From assembly GCA_964036045.1 (NCBI GenBank), contig OZ038390.1, forward strand, positions 1,734,045 to 1,798,044: a stretch of 64,000 nucleotides of DNA, in the 5' to 3' direction. The position numbers were made by a program, and so were the translations under genes. The notes below the pieces were generated by a model. That model made no database searches. It was given only the letters and a program-made list of their open reading frames with translations, and was not told where the DNA came from. Numbering within the stretch: position 1 is the first letter of the stretch; each line of letters starts with the position of its first letter. Source of the stretch: Eutreptiella sp. 'Long Island Sound 2002'. Lineage: Eukaryota; Euglenozoa; Euglenophyceae; Eutreptiales; Eutreptiaceae. This document shows positions 43,301-52,678 of this stretch, in pieces.

Positions 43301-45261
43301 TTCGGCTTCAGCTTGATCCTCGCTGTGCCAAACCTCCCACGATCTGGAGGGTTCTTGTTGGCGACGCCACTGAATAGCCGCGGATAGGCTTTGATCAGCC
43401 TCTCCTTCAGCTCGGCGACCTTCGGGTTCTCCTGGGCCTCTTCAGCCGCTTGCTTCGGTATAGATACAACCGACCGCACTGCGGTATAGGCCTCTTCTGG
43501 GTCCGATTCCGACTTCTCCTCGTCCGATATGCCGTCTTCATCGTCGTGGGGTGCACTTCCCACCGATAATCTTCGGAAATTTGCGGCCTCGGGCTGGTGA
43601 CTGTCGCTATCGGCTCCCATTCTTGGAAAATCCCAGGTTGGTGGGTCCGACCCAACCGGACCATCGTATTGCTCCGCGATGTGATCCATGACCCTCGCCA
43701 CGAACTCTTCCTTCTCGTACTTGCCGGTGACCAACATCTTGTCATCCCACCAATGCGGAGATGTGACCATGGCCCGCCTCTTCTTGGCTGCCACACGGTC
43801 GTGCATCCCCATCCGCATGTAGTTGACGACGTCGTCGATCTCGGCGTGGGACAGGACGTCAATGCCATCAATTGGCTGATCCGTCCCCTCCTTGGGCTCA
43901 AACATGACCTTCATGGGCACCGCCTCCACCCTACGGATGAGTGCTTCATCACCCGTGGGCTGGGCTTGCGCTCCATCCACCAGGAAAGCCTTGGTACCCC
44001 ACGCTTGACCCGGGGAGGGCATTGATACACCCTTGGCGTCGATGAACAGCTCCTCCTCTGGCCCAAATGACATCTCGCTCAGGGTGATGGAGTCCAGCGT
44101 CGACTTGAGACCCTCCAGCGGACATGGGGTGGACCCTATGCCGGTTATGACCAGGATCCCCTTCGCCCTATCCGCGATGATCTTCTCCACCGTACGTCTG
44201 GTATCATCCAGGGAGCCATGCCAATACATGGGCCCCCACTCCTTCAAACCCCAATGCCGGTGCCAGGCTGAGTCTCCTCGATGCCAATGCCGCCTACACT
44301 TCCTCAGAAGTGGGGCATCCCGGGAAGCAAAGACGTCCGTCTCGGGCGTTTCGGCTCCCAGCGTCTGGATCATCCTGGCATACACCTGTGGCGCCATTCC
44401 ATACTCCGTGAGTTGAACTCCACGGTCTCCTCTGGACTTGGCACCCACAGCTTGCACCGCTTGGACGATCCGATCCTCTTCCTCAGCATTCCATTGGGAT
44501 GATCCGCATGCATAGTCCGTGGACAGCCATGTTAGGCATTCATCATCCTCCCGGACCAGCGTTGCGCGATGGGGAAGGGCTCCAATGGCATTTGCTGCCA
44601 TGAAGTCATACCCCATGATCATATCCCAATCGGTAATGTCCGCCACATAGAAGTTCCCGGATAGAGTGCTTCTCTTCGCCTGATCAGGGCGGTTCAAGCG
44701 CTCATGTTCCCAGAATTCCATACTGATAGTGGCCTCATGGGTGCCACCACCCATGATCTCTCCATTGGCGACCTTCAGGCGGACCGGTCTCCGGCTGGGC
44801 TGCAGGAATTCCTCCTCGAACAACCCTCTCCGGACCAGGCTCACCTGGGCACCCGTATCCACCAACACATCCACCACCTTCTCCTCTCGTCCGCACCGTA
44901 CTCGCACTTTCAAGTGCAACTGCCGCTCGTCGCCATGAGGTGTATGGACGACTCTCACGGCATGCAACTCTAGCACGTCCGGGTGCATCAGGACTTCAAG
45001 GGTATGGTCACGGATAATGTAGATCTTGGGTTGGTCCTGCCCGTCCACGGGGCTCTCCGTGGTCGCTCCTTCATTCTTGCCATGTCCCGTACCCACATGT
45101 ACTTCCCTTGGCAGGGCGCTCCAGGGGTTGGGAGTGGCGAAACTCAGTGGTTTTGGCTCTTCCGGAGCCTTCTTCGGCACCCGATATGCCTTCGCTTTCT
45201 CTGGGATTCCACTGATTTTCGGAGGAGAGACCTCCGAGGTCCCACTCCCGTGGGGGCTCCT
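40078..45261 (-). CDS. pol: pol of element D (open; chromodomain truncated, frame runs into LTR)
   Basis: Open from the gag stop to 40078, about 1727 codons. Protease V-D-T-G-A at about 44848-44862; DFAS-type domain (about 43970-44350, D-V-F-A-S-R-D-A-P ... G-I-L-V-I-T-G ... V-D-G); reverse transcriptase with VDCRGLN and F-V-D-D (42826-42837); RNase H (RTDASDY, about 42330); integrase with C-S-D-C-A-V-C (about 41420-41450), C-S-D-R-G-S-Q-F (about 41100) and the Glu region A-E-V-A-G-R-Q. The chromodomain begins (F-T-A-E-K-I-L-A-D) but is replaced after P-G-T-P-G-G by unrelated residues. The frame then crosses the polypurine tract and ~235 bases of LTR. A 3' deletion in an ancestor explains this. 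Translation starts by readthrough; no start codon of its own is needed. Confidence 0.88.
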   Translation of the reverse strand, partial: RSPHGSGTSEVSPPKISGIPEKAKAYRVPKKAPEEPKPLSFATPNPWSALPREVHVGTGHGKNEGATTESPVDGQDQPKIYIIRDHTLEVLMHPDVLELHAVRVVHTPHGDERQLHLKVRVRCGREEKVVDVLVDTGAQVSLVRRGLFEEEFLQPSRRPVRLKVANGEIMGGGTHEATISMEFWEHERLNRPDQAKRSTLSGNFYVADITDWDMIMGYDFMAANAIGALPHRATLVREDDECLTWLSTDYACGSSQWNAEEEDRIVQAVQAVGAKSRGDRGVQLTEYGMAPQVYARMIQTLGAETPETDVFASRDAPLLRKCRRHWHRGDSAWHRHWGLKEWGPMYWHGSLDDTRRTVEKIIADRAKGILVITGIGSTPCPLEGLKSTLDSITLSEMSFGPEEELFIDAKGVSMPSPGQAWGTKAFLVDGAQAQPTGDEALIRRVEAVPMKVMFEPKEGTDQPIDGIDVLSHAEIDDVVNYMRMGMHDRVAAKKRRAMVTSPHWWDDKMLVTGKYEKEEFVARVMDHIAEQYDGPVGSDPPTWDFPRMGADSDSHQPEAANFRRLSVGSAPHDDEDGISDEEKSESDPEEAYTAVRSVVSIPKQAAEEAQENPKVAELKERLIKAYPRLFSGVANKNPPDRGRFGTARIKLKPNPKIYRHREHQLQGDRAEAMKKLLAEFIERGWIEPSDSEWASPAFIVPKKEKGEWRLVVDCRGLNEQTEHDSYSLPLIDSILQKQQKKQIFTVLDVKHGYHQMPLHPDSRPCTAMSTPLGPMQWKVVPMGAKNGNAAFQRMMEDLLGPVRDCAGPFVDDIIIGSGTENMTEDELIDAHEKDLRRVLSELDKHNMVCKPTKASLFVKEVEFAGHVVGHGQRRPMPGKLASLHHWEKPQTISELRSFMGFCNYYSGYVRMYAELSGPLHKMLQVGKFDVRKGSKKKLAWTPEAEDAFNSLKERHLGQLGLFLVDPDKGFVLRTDASDYAVGAVLEQVRDDGTHVPVAFWSRILAEGQRRTWTGREKETYAIVCALRKWSGHIGLQPVVVCTDHQSLQSWHKEHVDTPSGPAARRARWHETFAKFDLSVVYVPGKDNTVADCLSRWAYPAGKAWMDISSHGDAEETEEAKRIIEMEKVMEQEGVKCFVVMANRTELAKFRGARVQAIREETLEQWMVAPVELVRSVLTEDWSDDYAASEHWSKYWNAVSAPSDDEWPEGLTEDGDKLFLKDKLLVPENRVEELIDHWHNAQLMHPGRDKMQQDLEWRFKFPPGYYAILDRYCSDCAVCRATKSPNHSTAGNPVYTAIPEAPMRSVAMDVFAMPEVTVEGETYDCVILAVDRHSGYIVAVPGKKSKKKDKKDKHGVGLQAKTVANAMIRHWLTIFDVPAVICSDRGSQFVGTWFKTMCKHMGIRHAKTVAYHSRSNGRAEVAGRQMFEKFRQLHIDEPGRNWYNSLWRVLQAYHDLPGPTGLSPHRILFLRDRVSRTVPWMNHGKVARDANAMMAEADDTAAKVCKALQDEQDKRAKYFKQGKVQKYALQDTVWVERHHKDVLSRHRQASWYVPGVIVRKVGQDVYAVRVGDNKILDRDHTQLRPRAPDPSGRPVTFEFTAGDVDSDDEGEDDDFTAEKILADKPDPGTPGGPPVLSSIVSERIQRSEKGGEAGSDPRGHLGVTWGVYLCAGKPPLADIILSHPPDLTRCDSVIGLAIPAMSGHIRYRGTVSGDLYIGISGINRVLLS
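40313..40323 (-). other. Polypurine tract of element D
   Basis: In element sense GAGAAGGGGGG immediately before TGAAGCC. It is translated as part of the extended pol frame. Confidence 0.75.
43970..44350 (-). other. Conserved extra domain between protease and RT in element D (DFAS type)
   Basis: Part of pol, aligned with 20100-20490 of A: T-D-V-F-A-S, a W-H...D-S-A-W...W-G block, K-I-I-A-D-R-A-K-G-I-L-V-I-T-G, then I-D-A-K-G-V-S-M-P and L-V-D-G. A has the same order with D-S-A-W-K-K-H-W-G and Y-Q-D-A-K-G-Q-P-M-P. See the entry at 13690 for the family comparison. Confidence 0.55.
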
Positions 45262-45264
45262 CTA
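45262..45264 (-). promoter_or_regulatory. gag/pol readthrough stop codon of element D (UAG-AGG)
   Basis: A single UAG separates the two frames. The next codons AGG AGC CCC match CGG AGC CCC after the stop in A. The pol frame is in phase with gag (81 bases from the stop to the first GTG of pol). Confidence 0.7.
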
Positions 45265-48200
45265 GACTTGGCTTCCCGCAGCCCCTTCCGGCTGCGATCC
45301 GCCAGGACTTTGTCCTCCCCGTTGCTGGGCTTTGAGTTCCTCCAACGTCCTCAACATGTCCTCAGCAACTTCCTCGATCGACCTCACTCGTCGGTCTTGA
45401 CCAGGTCCACCACCATAGCCTCTTCCTCCGCCTTTTCCTTGGCCTTTGCCTTGGCCTTTTCCCCCGTCTCCGCCCTTCGCTTTCCAATCGGAAATCGGCT
45501 GCTCCTTGGGCTTCTTCTCGGGGTGAGCGGCGAAGTAGGCCTTCTTGTCCGCCTCATACACCTTGCACTGACGGTGGTCGTGTGCATGGTTGTTTCCCTT
45601 GCCATAACAGACCCAGCACCCGTCGTGCTGAGACCTGTACTCTCGGAACGAGAGCGGTGGGTTCCCGATCCTCCTTGGCTCTTTGCCCTTCTTGGGTCCC
45701 ACCTGGCTCCATCTGGACCGATCCTGCCCATGGTTCCTCACGTTGTGCGCCACAAACGCGAAGAAATGGGCCTCCTCGTGATCCTCCCGGGACCAGTGGT
45801 CTTGGCCACTTCCACTACCATCCTCCGCGGAGTTGGCCGTGTCCTCCTGGATCTCCCGATGATGGCGGTCTTCTCGGTGTCCTCGTTGTCCATGACCATG
45901 CCGATCCTGCACGTGGGCCTCGTTCTTCGCATTGAGCTTCAGCTCCACCGTGATGTACTTCACGATCTCGTCCAGGCTCATGCGGGCGAAGATGACTTGC
46001 ATCCTCAGCGGCTCGCCGCGCCTCCACTCCACGTTGTTGAGGCGCAGCAACCTTTGCCCCATGGAGTCCCCGAATACCTCCACGTACACGGCGTTCTTCA
46101 GGCCCAACATCCGGTTGGGTTCGCCCAGGTTCCTCCTGAAGAACTCCATGATACCCGAATGGGTATCCTCCGCCGCCATGATCCGCACCGCCACCCGCTT
46201 CTTGGCGCGCTTCTTCTCCTCGTCCTCCACTCGCCTCTTCCAGTTGCTGGGGAGGACGTCCTTCAGCAAGTGGCGGATTTCACTGGCCTCGTTCCAGTCT
46301 TCCACCAACTTGAGGCATCTGCGGTACTTCCGCAGGTACCGGTTCCACTCCCGGACCCGCAACTCACCGCGGTCCAGCGGCAGTGGAATGGACCACAGGT
46401 CCTCCAGCTTCTGGTTTGGAGCGTCCACCCGCTCCTCGTCCTCCAACCACTGGAGGCAGGCCTGCTCCGTCCGGATCAATCCTTCCCGGATCTGATCCCG
46501 CAGCTCCTCCTTGAGGTCCTGCGCCAGCCGGTGTGGGAATGTCCGGCATACCCACTTGTCTCGCGGCGCTCCCCGCATCTCGCCGACGACCTCCTCGGCG
46601 AAGTCCTCCCAGTCCAGGATGAAGTCATCCAGGTTGGACGGGTTCCCGTCGTAATAGGGGATTTTGATTCCCCTGAGGTCGTCAATCCTGATGGCGTCTC
46701 CGACGTCTCCAGCCACCACTCCACCGAGACGGATACCACCTGTGGCCGGGGGGTGTGAGTACACTCCCCGTACATCCCTCTCCTCGATGGAGTGCGGTCC
46801 AGTTGGGCGTGAACCCATGGGGTTTGGAATGCGGGAAGGATTTGCCCCATCGGCCGTCCATATCCCCGTATTGGGATCCTTCGCCCACAGGTTTCCGCTT
46901 GGATGGCCTCGACCATGTCCGTCGGCGCTTCCCATGGTTCGCCCCTGCATTGTCTGGTTCTGGATCTCGATCTTCTCTTCCGCATAGACTGCCATATTCG
47001 TCGTGAGCGGTACATCCTGGGCGGCATGGGACATCTGTACCGTCAGGCTCCTCGGGTCCGTGGTCACGTGCCCTTCCCGCATGGACCCAGCCGGTGCCGT
47101 GTGTTCCCCGAGCATTGTGGATTCGCTGAACAGGGGAACATACGGCAGCGCACCCGGGTCAACACGCGGAGGCGCGTATGGTGCCTCTGCAGGGCCGCCC
47201 ATGGGTTTCTCCATGGCGCTCCTGAGGGTCTTAACCCGCTCCACCAGCTCTACCGCGGCCGGCTTTGCCGGGAGCTCCGGACCCGAGGCGAGGGGCTGTC
47301 GCTCCTCTAGCCTTCTCAGGCGTCCCGACATGTCCTCCACTAAGTGGAGGAGGCTGTCCACCACTTGCTGCTGCTTCTGCAGGGCCAGCTCCAGATTCTC
47401 CCGGTACCGGGCCTGATCCGCTCGCAGCTCCTCCATGTGGTTCTCCGCGGTCGACTGGTCGTCCAGGATTCCCGCGACATCCTCCTCTAGAGCGTCCTTG
47501 GCGTTGTCCAGGCGGTCAAGGTGATGCACGATGGCGTCCATCCCCATCTTCGGGTGTTTGCCCATGAGGAAGGACACGTGCTCGCAGTGACACGCAGCGT
47601 GCTTTCCGCCGGATTCAGCGCAACCCGCGGTTCCCGGCACCTCAGACTCCTCGCCCATAGGCGTATCACCTATGGCGTCCGTCTCTGGTCCCGTGTGCCG
47701 GGGCACAGGTGCCGTCCGGGCCCTGGCTGGCCTCTCCAAGCCCTCGGCGTCGTGCTGCAGGGCGGGCTCAGGGGCCGTATGCGCCCTGACGATTGGCGCG
47801 GGCGTCTCCGGCTCCGAAGGTGGCTCGTAGGCTGTCCGATAGCCCTCGGAGTGCCCTTCGGATTCCCACAGTCTGACCGGGCTGGGGTCCGTGTCCATGG
47901 CCCCGGCGTCCCTTGCCGCGGACTTGGGTGACCCGCGCTTCCGGTATCGCCGGGCCCGTCCTCCACTGCTGCCTGAATGGCATGCTTCATCGGAGTCCTC
48001 CGCGGCGGAGCGGAGGTTGCATGCCTTTCGGCAGCGACGCTCACACATGGAGACCAAGTCCTCCATGTCCCGTCCTCCTCTTCCCGAATGTCGTTCTTCT
48101 CTTCGGGCTTCAACCTCCGGAGTTCGCCATGCTCTTGAACGTCTCGGTCCTTCTATGGCTCCAATCTCCGGCGTGGTCTCCACCGAGTCCACAATACGCA

Positions 48201-48372
48201 CCCGGGGCGTACTTGGGCAGGGCTCATGAGGGCCCAAGTCCCCGGGTCGGCGGTTGGTAGGGGCAGCAGGTAAGCCTCTGCTACCATAAAGAAGGTCCCT
48301 ACCAGGACCGGCCCCCGCTGTGCCCCTTCCGCCTGTCACCCCTGCTGACTTGCTCCGGATCAACGATTGCAT
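45262..48372 (-). CDS. gag: gag of element D
   Basis: A 1036-residue Gag. The first ATG (48370-48372) lies inside the 5' LTR, so the frame crosses the LTR end and the primer binding site. A downstream ATG may be the real start. Seen in order: the Cys motif C-E-R-x-C-x3-C-N-L-R (48010-48045); a coiled-coil-like stretch (about 47250-47550); a capsid-like domain (about 46200-46700: YYDGNPSNL, EERVDAP, VEDWNE) aligned with A; a zinc knuckle C-W-V-C-x8-H-x4-C (about 45560-45615); and a Gly/Lys/Gln-rich tail. It makes the particle and packages RNA. No lesion is seen. Confidence 0.87.
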   Translation of the reverse strand: MQSLIRSKSAGVTGGRGTAGAGPGRDLLYGSRGLPAAPTNRRPGDLGPHEPCPSTPRVRIVDSVETTPEIGAIEGPRRSRAWRTPEVEARREERHSGRGGRDMEDLVSMCERRCRKACNLRSAAEDSDEACHSGSSGGRARRYRKRGSPKSAARDAGAMDTDPSPVRLWESEGHSEGYRTAYEPPSEPETPAPIVRAHTAPEPALQHDAEGLERPARARTAPVPRHTGPETDAIGDTPMGEESEVPGTAGCAESGGKHAACHCEHVSFLMGKHPKMGMDAIVHHLDRLDNAKDALEEDVAGILDDQSTAENHMEELRADQARYRENLELALQKQQQVVDSLLHLVEDMSGRLRRLEERQPLASGPELPAKPAAVELVERVKTLRSAMEKPMGGPAEAPYAPPRVDPGALPYVPLFSESTMLGEHTAPAGSMREGHVTTDPRSLTVQMSHAAQDVPLTTNMAVYAEEKIEIQNQTMQGRTMGSADGHGRGHPSGNLWAKDPNTGIWTADGANPSRIPNPMGSRPTGPHSIEERDVRGVYSHPPATGGIRLGGVVAGDVGDAIRIDDLRGIKIPYYDGNPSNLDDFILDWEDFAEEVVGEMRGAPRDKWVCRTFPHRLAQDLKEELRDQIREGLIRTEQACLQWLEDEERVDAPNQKLEDLWSIPLPLDRGELRVREWNRYLRKYRRCLKLVEDWNEASEIRHLLKDVLPSNWKRRVEDEEKKRAKKRVAVRIMAAEDTHSGIMEFFRRNLGEPNRMLGLKNAVYVEVFGDSMGQRLLRLNNVEWRRGEPLRMQVIFARMSLDEIVKYITVELKLNAKNEAHVQDRHGHGQRGHREDRHHREIQEDTANSAEDGSGSGQDHWSREDHEEAHFFAFVAHNVRNHGQDRSRWSQVGPKKGKEPRRIGNPPLSFREYRSQHDGCWVCYGKGNNHAHDHRQCKVYEADKKAYFAAHPEKKPKEQPISDWKAKGGDGGKGQGKGQGKGGGRGYGGGPGQDRRVRSIEEVAEDMLRTLEELKAQQRGGQSPGGSQPEGAAGSQV
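48010..48045 (-). other. Conserved cysteine triplet motif in Gag of element D
   Basis: C-E-R-R-C-R-K-A-C-N-L-R, the same cysteine spacing as at 4183-4218 in A. Confidence 0.6.
48275..48286 (-). other. Primer binding site of element D (initiator-Met tRNA)
   Basis: In element sense TGGTAGCAGAGG, the exact complement of the conserved 3' end of eukaryotic initiator-Met tRNA, seven bases after the end of the LTR match. Confidence 0.8.
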
Positions 48373-50651
48373 TTCTCAAAATCCTCAAAATCCAGGGTCC
48401 AAATCCAAAAAAATAGAAAATGTAATCCTCCTTCAACCCTGAACAGCAACCAGATCCCACAAGTATAGCAATAACCCAACTCACAATCCAAATCAGGCTG
48501 CGGGCTTTCGTTCAGCACACCGGTATTCCCACGGTGGCGGGCATGTACAAGAATTGCACCAAGGAAGAAAGCCCTGAAATTGGCATATGAACACAAATAA
48601 AGCAAAGTTGGGGAAAGATGGAAACTTACACAATCACAGCCATAGACCCCTCATTCCCTGGACTCAAGACCTTCCCTTGACTCACCAACATGATGCCCTG
48701 AACCCAGTCCAATAAGATGGTTAAATGCCGTATGTCACAAGTCACTACATAAACCCCAAAAATGTGTTCACTCCCAAGCCTATAAATCCTAGCCCAATAG
48801 GGGAGGTGGCGTGTCATGGCCTAGAGTGACACTCAGGACCATGCCCTACCCTGACATAACCTTGGTTGGACTTGGAGTCGAATGGGCTTGGAGAAATGAC
48901 CTATGAGTTTGAACTCATAACATGCCAAAAAACTGCCAATTCACACCATATTGGCCATATATCAAATATAGGCTCAAAATTGAAGTTACCACTTATCCGA
49001 AGGCTCAAAGCATACATGGAATCGAAGTCTAGTATTCATGGAGGATAGAAACCAAAGGTCAATGCCCATGAACATCCCCACTTTACCCTCGAAACCCCTT
49101 CGGATATGGGCGCCACGCACTGCCCAAGTCAGCCCATGATCTTGAGACCAATTCTTGTATCCCTTCGTGAGCCAAGCCAAATGGAGTACACGATCCGGCA
49201 TATGGTGGTGTTCAACTCCAAAGCATATGCCAACATATGAACAACATACCATGGTTGGACTCCCCATAGGCTTCTTGCTGTTAGCTGACCAGATGAGTAC
49301 ACAAAACGCAAAAATGAGCAAAAATTGAGGTCAAAAACATGATAATATGACCAAATACAAAGTTGTCATGATAGTATATCTCTATGCTCACCCATGATTT
49401 CCGCTCATGATTCAATACACAAATGATTGGAACCATTTGCGAACAATTCCCCCACTTGGATCCCCAATCGGGCGCATGGAGATACCTTCGCCGCTAATAT
49501 CTACATGCCCCATGAAAATGGGAGTGCACCCATGGTTCTCTTTGTCAAACATACCATGAGCAATACATACGCGGTAGACTTGGTCTAGCGCTTTGAATTC
49601 CACAATTGGGACATGGGCAAAGCCCTTGTCACGTATGGCTCCCCATCTCTTCGGCCACACGAAGATATATAACATGGGCGTGAGCATATCAAACATATAC
49701 CATGCATACAACACATACCCTCAAAATATGGCTCCCACCATGATATGCCATGTCCCTCCATTGACATAACGTCACGTTAAAAATACGTAGGAACCCAAGG
49801 AAAGTTGCTATGCAACCCCAACACTCATGCGGCACACTCGAAAGTCGCATTAAAATATTCGGTTGCACGGTCCAAGAGTTATATATCACTTTATACCCTC
49901 TTGACCCTTTTCCCTTGCTACACCGGGCATGTGTGCGCACCAAAGGCGTTTGATGCTTCCTAAATTAACTTGAGACTAAGGCGCTTGCAACCCAACCTTC
50001 TTTATTCTCTTTCCTCACACTCGCGCGTAGATATGGTCCTTCAAAGTGGTCCCACGATTCACTTTTGTTTCCCTTATATCTCCAAGTCAAATGGGTGGCA
50101 AGTATAAGGGAAACCTGATTCGGGCATAGGGAAAGGCGTATGACCGCTCGACGAAGTCCAAATCAAGTGCGGCGATGTCGAAGTCGAAAATCCGATTTCG
50201 ACATCGCCAAAAATTCAGATTAAAATTTCGAGTGCTTATTTAGAAGTTTGCGGAAGCAACGAACCCTTTGCTGATGAAATCTGACCCTTCAACGGAATAT
50301 CCGCCAAAATATCTGGAAATAACAGTTAACCAATCGGTCAACGCAAAATCGCGAGCCAACTGACAGTCGCCGATACATTGACTATCAGAACGAAAGGCTG
50401 AAAAATTACGGAAACATTATGATAATAAAACCCTGTTGATTCCTGATATTCCGATATATAAATCTCCGCTGACGGTTCCTCGGTACTGAATATGGCCGCT
50501 CATAGCCGGAATGGCCAAACCTATCACACTATCACATCGGGTTAGGTCAGGTGGATGGGAGAGTATGATATCAGCCAATGGCGGCTTGCCGGCACATAGA
50601 TACACACCCCAAGTGACCCCAAGATGGCCACGGGGGTCCGAACCGGCTTCA
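48294..50651 (-). repeat. 5' LTR of element D
   Basis: 2358 bp, the partner of 37956-40312 at about 99 percent identity. It begins TGAAGCC at 50651 in element sense. It shares recognisable sequence with the LTR of A (around 50390-50470) and a hairpin-forming place. A 100-codon frame (49412-49714) is identical in both LTRs of D, but I cannot show that it is a gene. Confidence 0.9.
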
Positions 50652-50820
50652 GAGGAATGCGACGCACCCGCCTGCGCTTGACCTAACAACCTCTGTTTGA
50701 GGTGATTCCACCAAACACCCTACTACAACCAACGACCCGACCTGATATGCCGCTGCCTTTCATGGGCACCCACAAAAGCCCCTGTGCCCCATTAAACATA
50801 GAAACAAACCGACGTTGCAG
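50652..50820. other. Host DNA to the right of element D
   Basis: 169 bp without a recognised feature. It ends in TTGCAG, a possible splice acceptor for the frame that follows. Confidence 0.3.
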
Positions 50821-51063
50821 CACCCATTTTTGGCGGCTGTCCACCAACTACAACCAGACCGGTTGATACTCCAAGGGGGGGGGGGGGTGGATTTGACACA
50901 AAAACGCACTGATGGCGGCCCATGCTCCCGTTACTTTGTGTGTACGTTGGTTGGGGAGTCCGAAATAGCTGACTTTGTACGCCGCGCCCTGAATTGCCCG
51001 GAACTGAAAGAGACCCACTACGGAACGGAGTCTATGGCGATCCTGTTGGGGGACCGCGTCTAG
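50821..51063 (+). CDS. Possible C-terminal exon of an unknown host protein
   Basis: An open frame after a candidate AG acceptor (50819-50820), running 81 codons to TAG at 51061-51063. The second half (S-R-Y-F-V-C-T-L-V-G-E ... E-T-H-Y-G-T-E-S-M) has the composition of a folded globular protein. A 13-base G run (50875-50887) lies within it, which speaks against a precise coding sequence or marks an assembly-sensitive spot. I do not recognise the family. Any 5' exons would be left of element D. Confidence 0.25.
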   Translation, partial: HPFLAAVHQLQPDRLILQGGGGVDLTQKRTDGGPCSRYFVCTLVGESEIADFVRRALNCPELKETHYGTESMAILLGDRV

Positions 51064-52489
51064 CAGCGACAGCGGGATGAGGTGTCGCGCACACGGCCAC
51101 TTTTCGCGGTCTGTTGCTGTTTGGAGCCAGGGTTGGGCGTTTGTTTTTCTGCTGTTCGGTAGGCTTTATCATTCTTGCTTCCCTTTTGACACTTAGTTGT
51201 TTTCTCGTTCATTTGTCAGCTTCTTTTTGTCGACCATCTTGAGTCACCGCTTCTCCACGTAACAGAAGTGAGGCACACTGTTCATGGGCCCATTGAGCCT
51301 TTGAATTGCCACCCATGCCAACTGTTTCCGGATTTTATGTGATGACTAGCAGCCCGCAGATGCCGCAATTTTTCACATCGTGTGGAATGGATCGGCATTT
51401 CAGTTCTCCATCGATCCTTATATTAATTCATTAAAACCCGCTTTTTGCAATGAGGTGATCGTATTTTTTGTTTGCACGTCGCCGGCGCCGCTGACGGTTG
51501 TCGTGCAATTATTTCACTATTTTGGTCAATATGACGTGGCCACAACTCCCCCCAGGGACCTTAAATATTGTCATTGGGACTTAGGTGGTTAGTGTGAGTG
51601 CCAAGGTCTGTGAAGGTTTCATTTTGCACCTCACTACAGAACTTGGTGGCGCGAGCGCTTGTGAACCCTGGGGAGTCGGGTGGACAACAAGGGCTGTATT
51701 GGGTCGCCCTTGTTGTCTAGTTGGTGAATATGCTTGGGTTTAAAAGATTTGGTAATGATATGGCAAAGATATTGCAATGACTGAATGTCTTTGCGGTACA
51801 TGGAACGTCCCAAGCAACAGATGACATGACTGATGTTTTCAATAGAAAACATCAGCGAAGCTTGGTGTGAGCCGGTTCTCAACATCTCCAATTCTGCACA
51901 TATATGTGCCCAATATGCCCTTGTTTATTTCATATTGCCTTGTGTGTGACTGGTGCATGAGACAAACACATCTAGTTTGGATGTGACGCCCTGGACTAGA
52001 CGACTGTTAGTACATCAGGGACGCCGGCACTTCATGCCTCATGAGCAACTCCTCACTTTGGCCAAGCATGAATGCATGTGACCACCAACCTGTCTGGGGG
52101 GGGGGGGGGGGGCGCACTCGATTAGGGGGCTGCAAATCAGCTGCGGAGCTCGAAGCTCGAACCTCATCTGGCTCCTGGGCTGGCCCAACCTCAGGAGGGG
52201 GAATTGGCGGATTAAGCCTGGAATGTGGCGGATGAGGGCCATAAGAGGCTGGATCTCTATTCACCACAGGTCTTTCTCTGTCGCCCTTGATTTGTCTGCC
52301 TGGTTCGGACAAACCATCCGTCAGGGTACACTAATTTCAGGGTGCTTCTTCAAGAAGTCAATGAACCCCTTAGTGTATGCCTGCAAATGGTGCGCTATAC
52401 CGCTATCGCCACGGGGGGGCGACTACAACCGGTCCTGATGCGAAATACCCCCCAGCTATCTGTCAAAACTCGGGGGGTGTGGGGGCAAG
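51064..52489. other. Unassigned host sequence
   Basis: No supported gene. Short frames (51380-51592 plus, 51634-51891 minus, 52007-52312 minus) have no recognisable domain. The minus frame near 51700-51830 has ordinary protein-like composition and might be an exon. A 17-base G run lies at 52096-52112. Confidence 0.3.
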
Positions 52490-52645
52490 TTGGGGGGGGG
52501 GGTCCGGCCGGGGGTCGGGGGGGTCTGGCCGGGGGTCGGGGGGGATCCGGCCGGGGGTCGGGGGGGGGTCAAGCCGGGGGTCGGGGGGGGGTCCTGCCGG
52601 GGGTCGGGGGGGGGTCTGGCCGGGGGTCAGGGGGGCGTCAGATGG
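52490..52645. repeat. G-rich minisatellite
   Basis: About six copies of a 22-25 bp unit of the form GGCCGGGGGTCGGGGGGGTC. It is strongly G-rich on the plus strand and a likely G-quadruplex former. Gly/Pro/Val frames over it are artefacts of the repeat. Confidence 0.8.
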
Positions 52646-52660
52646 GGTGAGGGCGGGGGG

Positions 52661-52678
52661 GGGGTTAGGGTTAGGGTC
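52661..52678 (+). repeat. TTAGGG-like telomeric motif, first
   Basis: GGGGTTAGGGTTAGGGTCAC contains two TTAGGG words at the left edge of the first 1.18-kb repeat. It is a short interstitial motif, not a telomere. Confidence 0.5.

Larger units (their letters stand above)
37956..50651 (-). mobile_element. Element D: Ty3/gypsy retrotransposon related to A, coding frames open
   Basis: A 12.7-kb element on the minus strand: 5' LTR 48294-50651, primer binding site 48275-48286, gag, in-frame UAG, pol, polypurine tract 40313-40323, 3' LTR 37956-40312. The LTRs differ at about two dozen positions (about 1 percent). Gag and Pol are homologous to those of A. No frameshift or premature stop is visible, but the chromodomain is cut short and the 3' noncoding region seen in A is missing. 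No matching target-site duplication is found at the outer ends (GGGCG on the left, GAGGA on the right). Confidence 0.9.
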
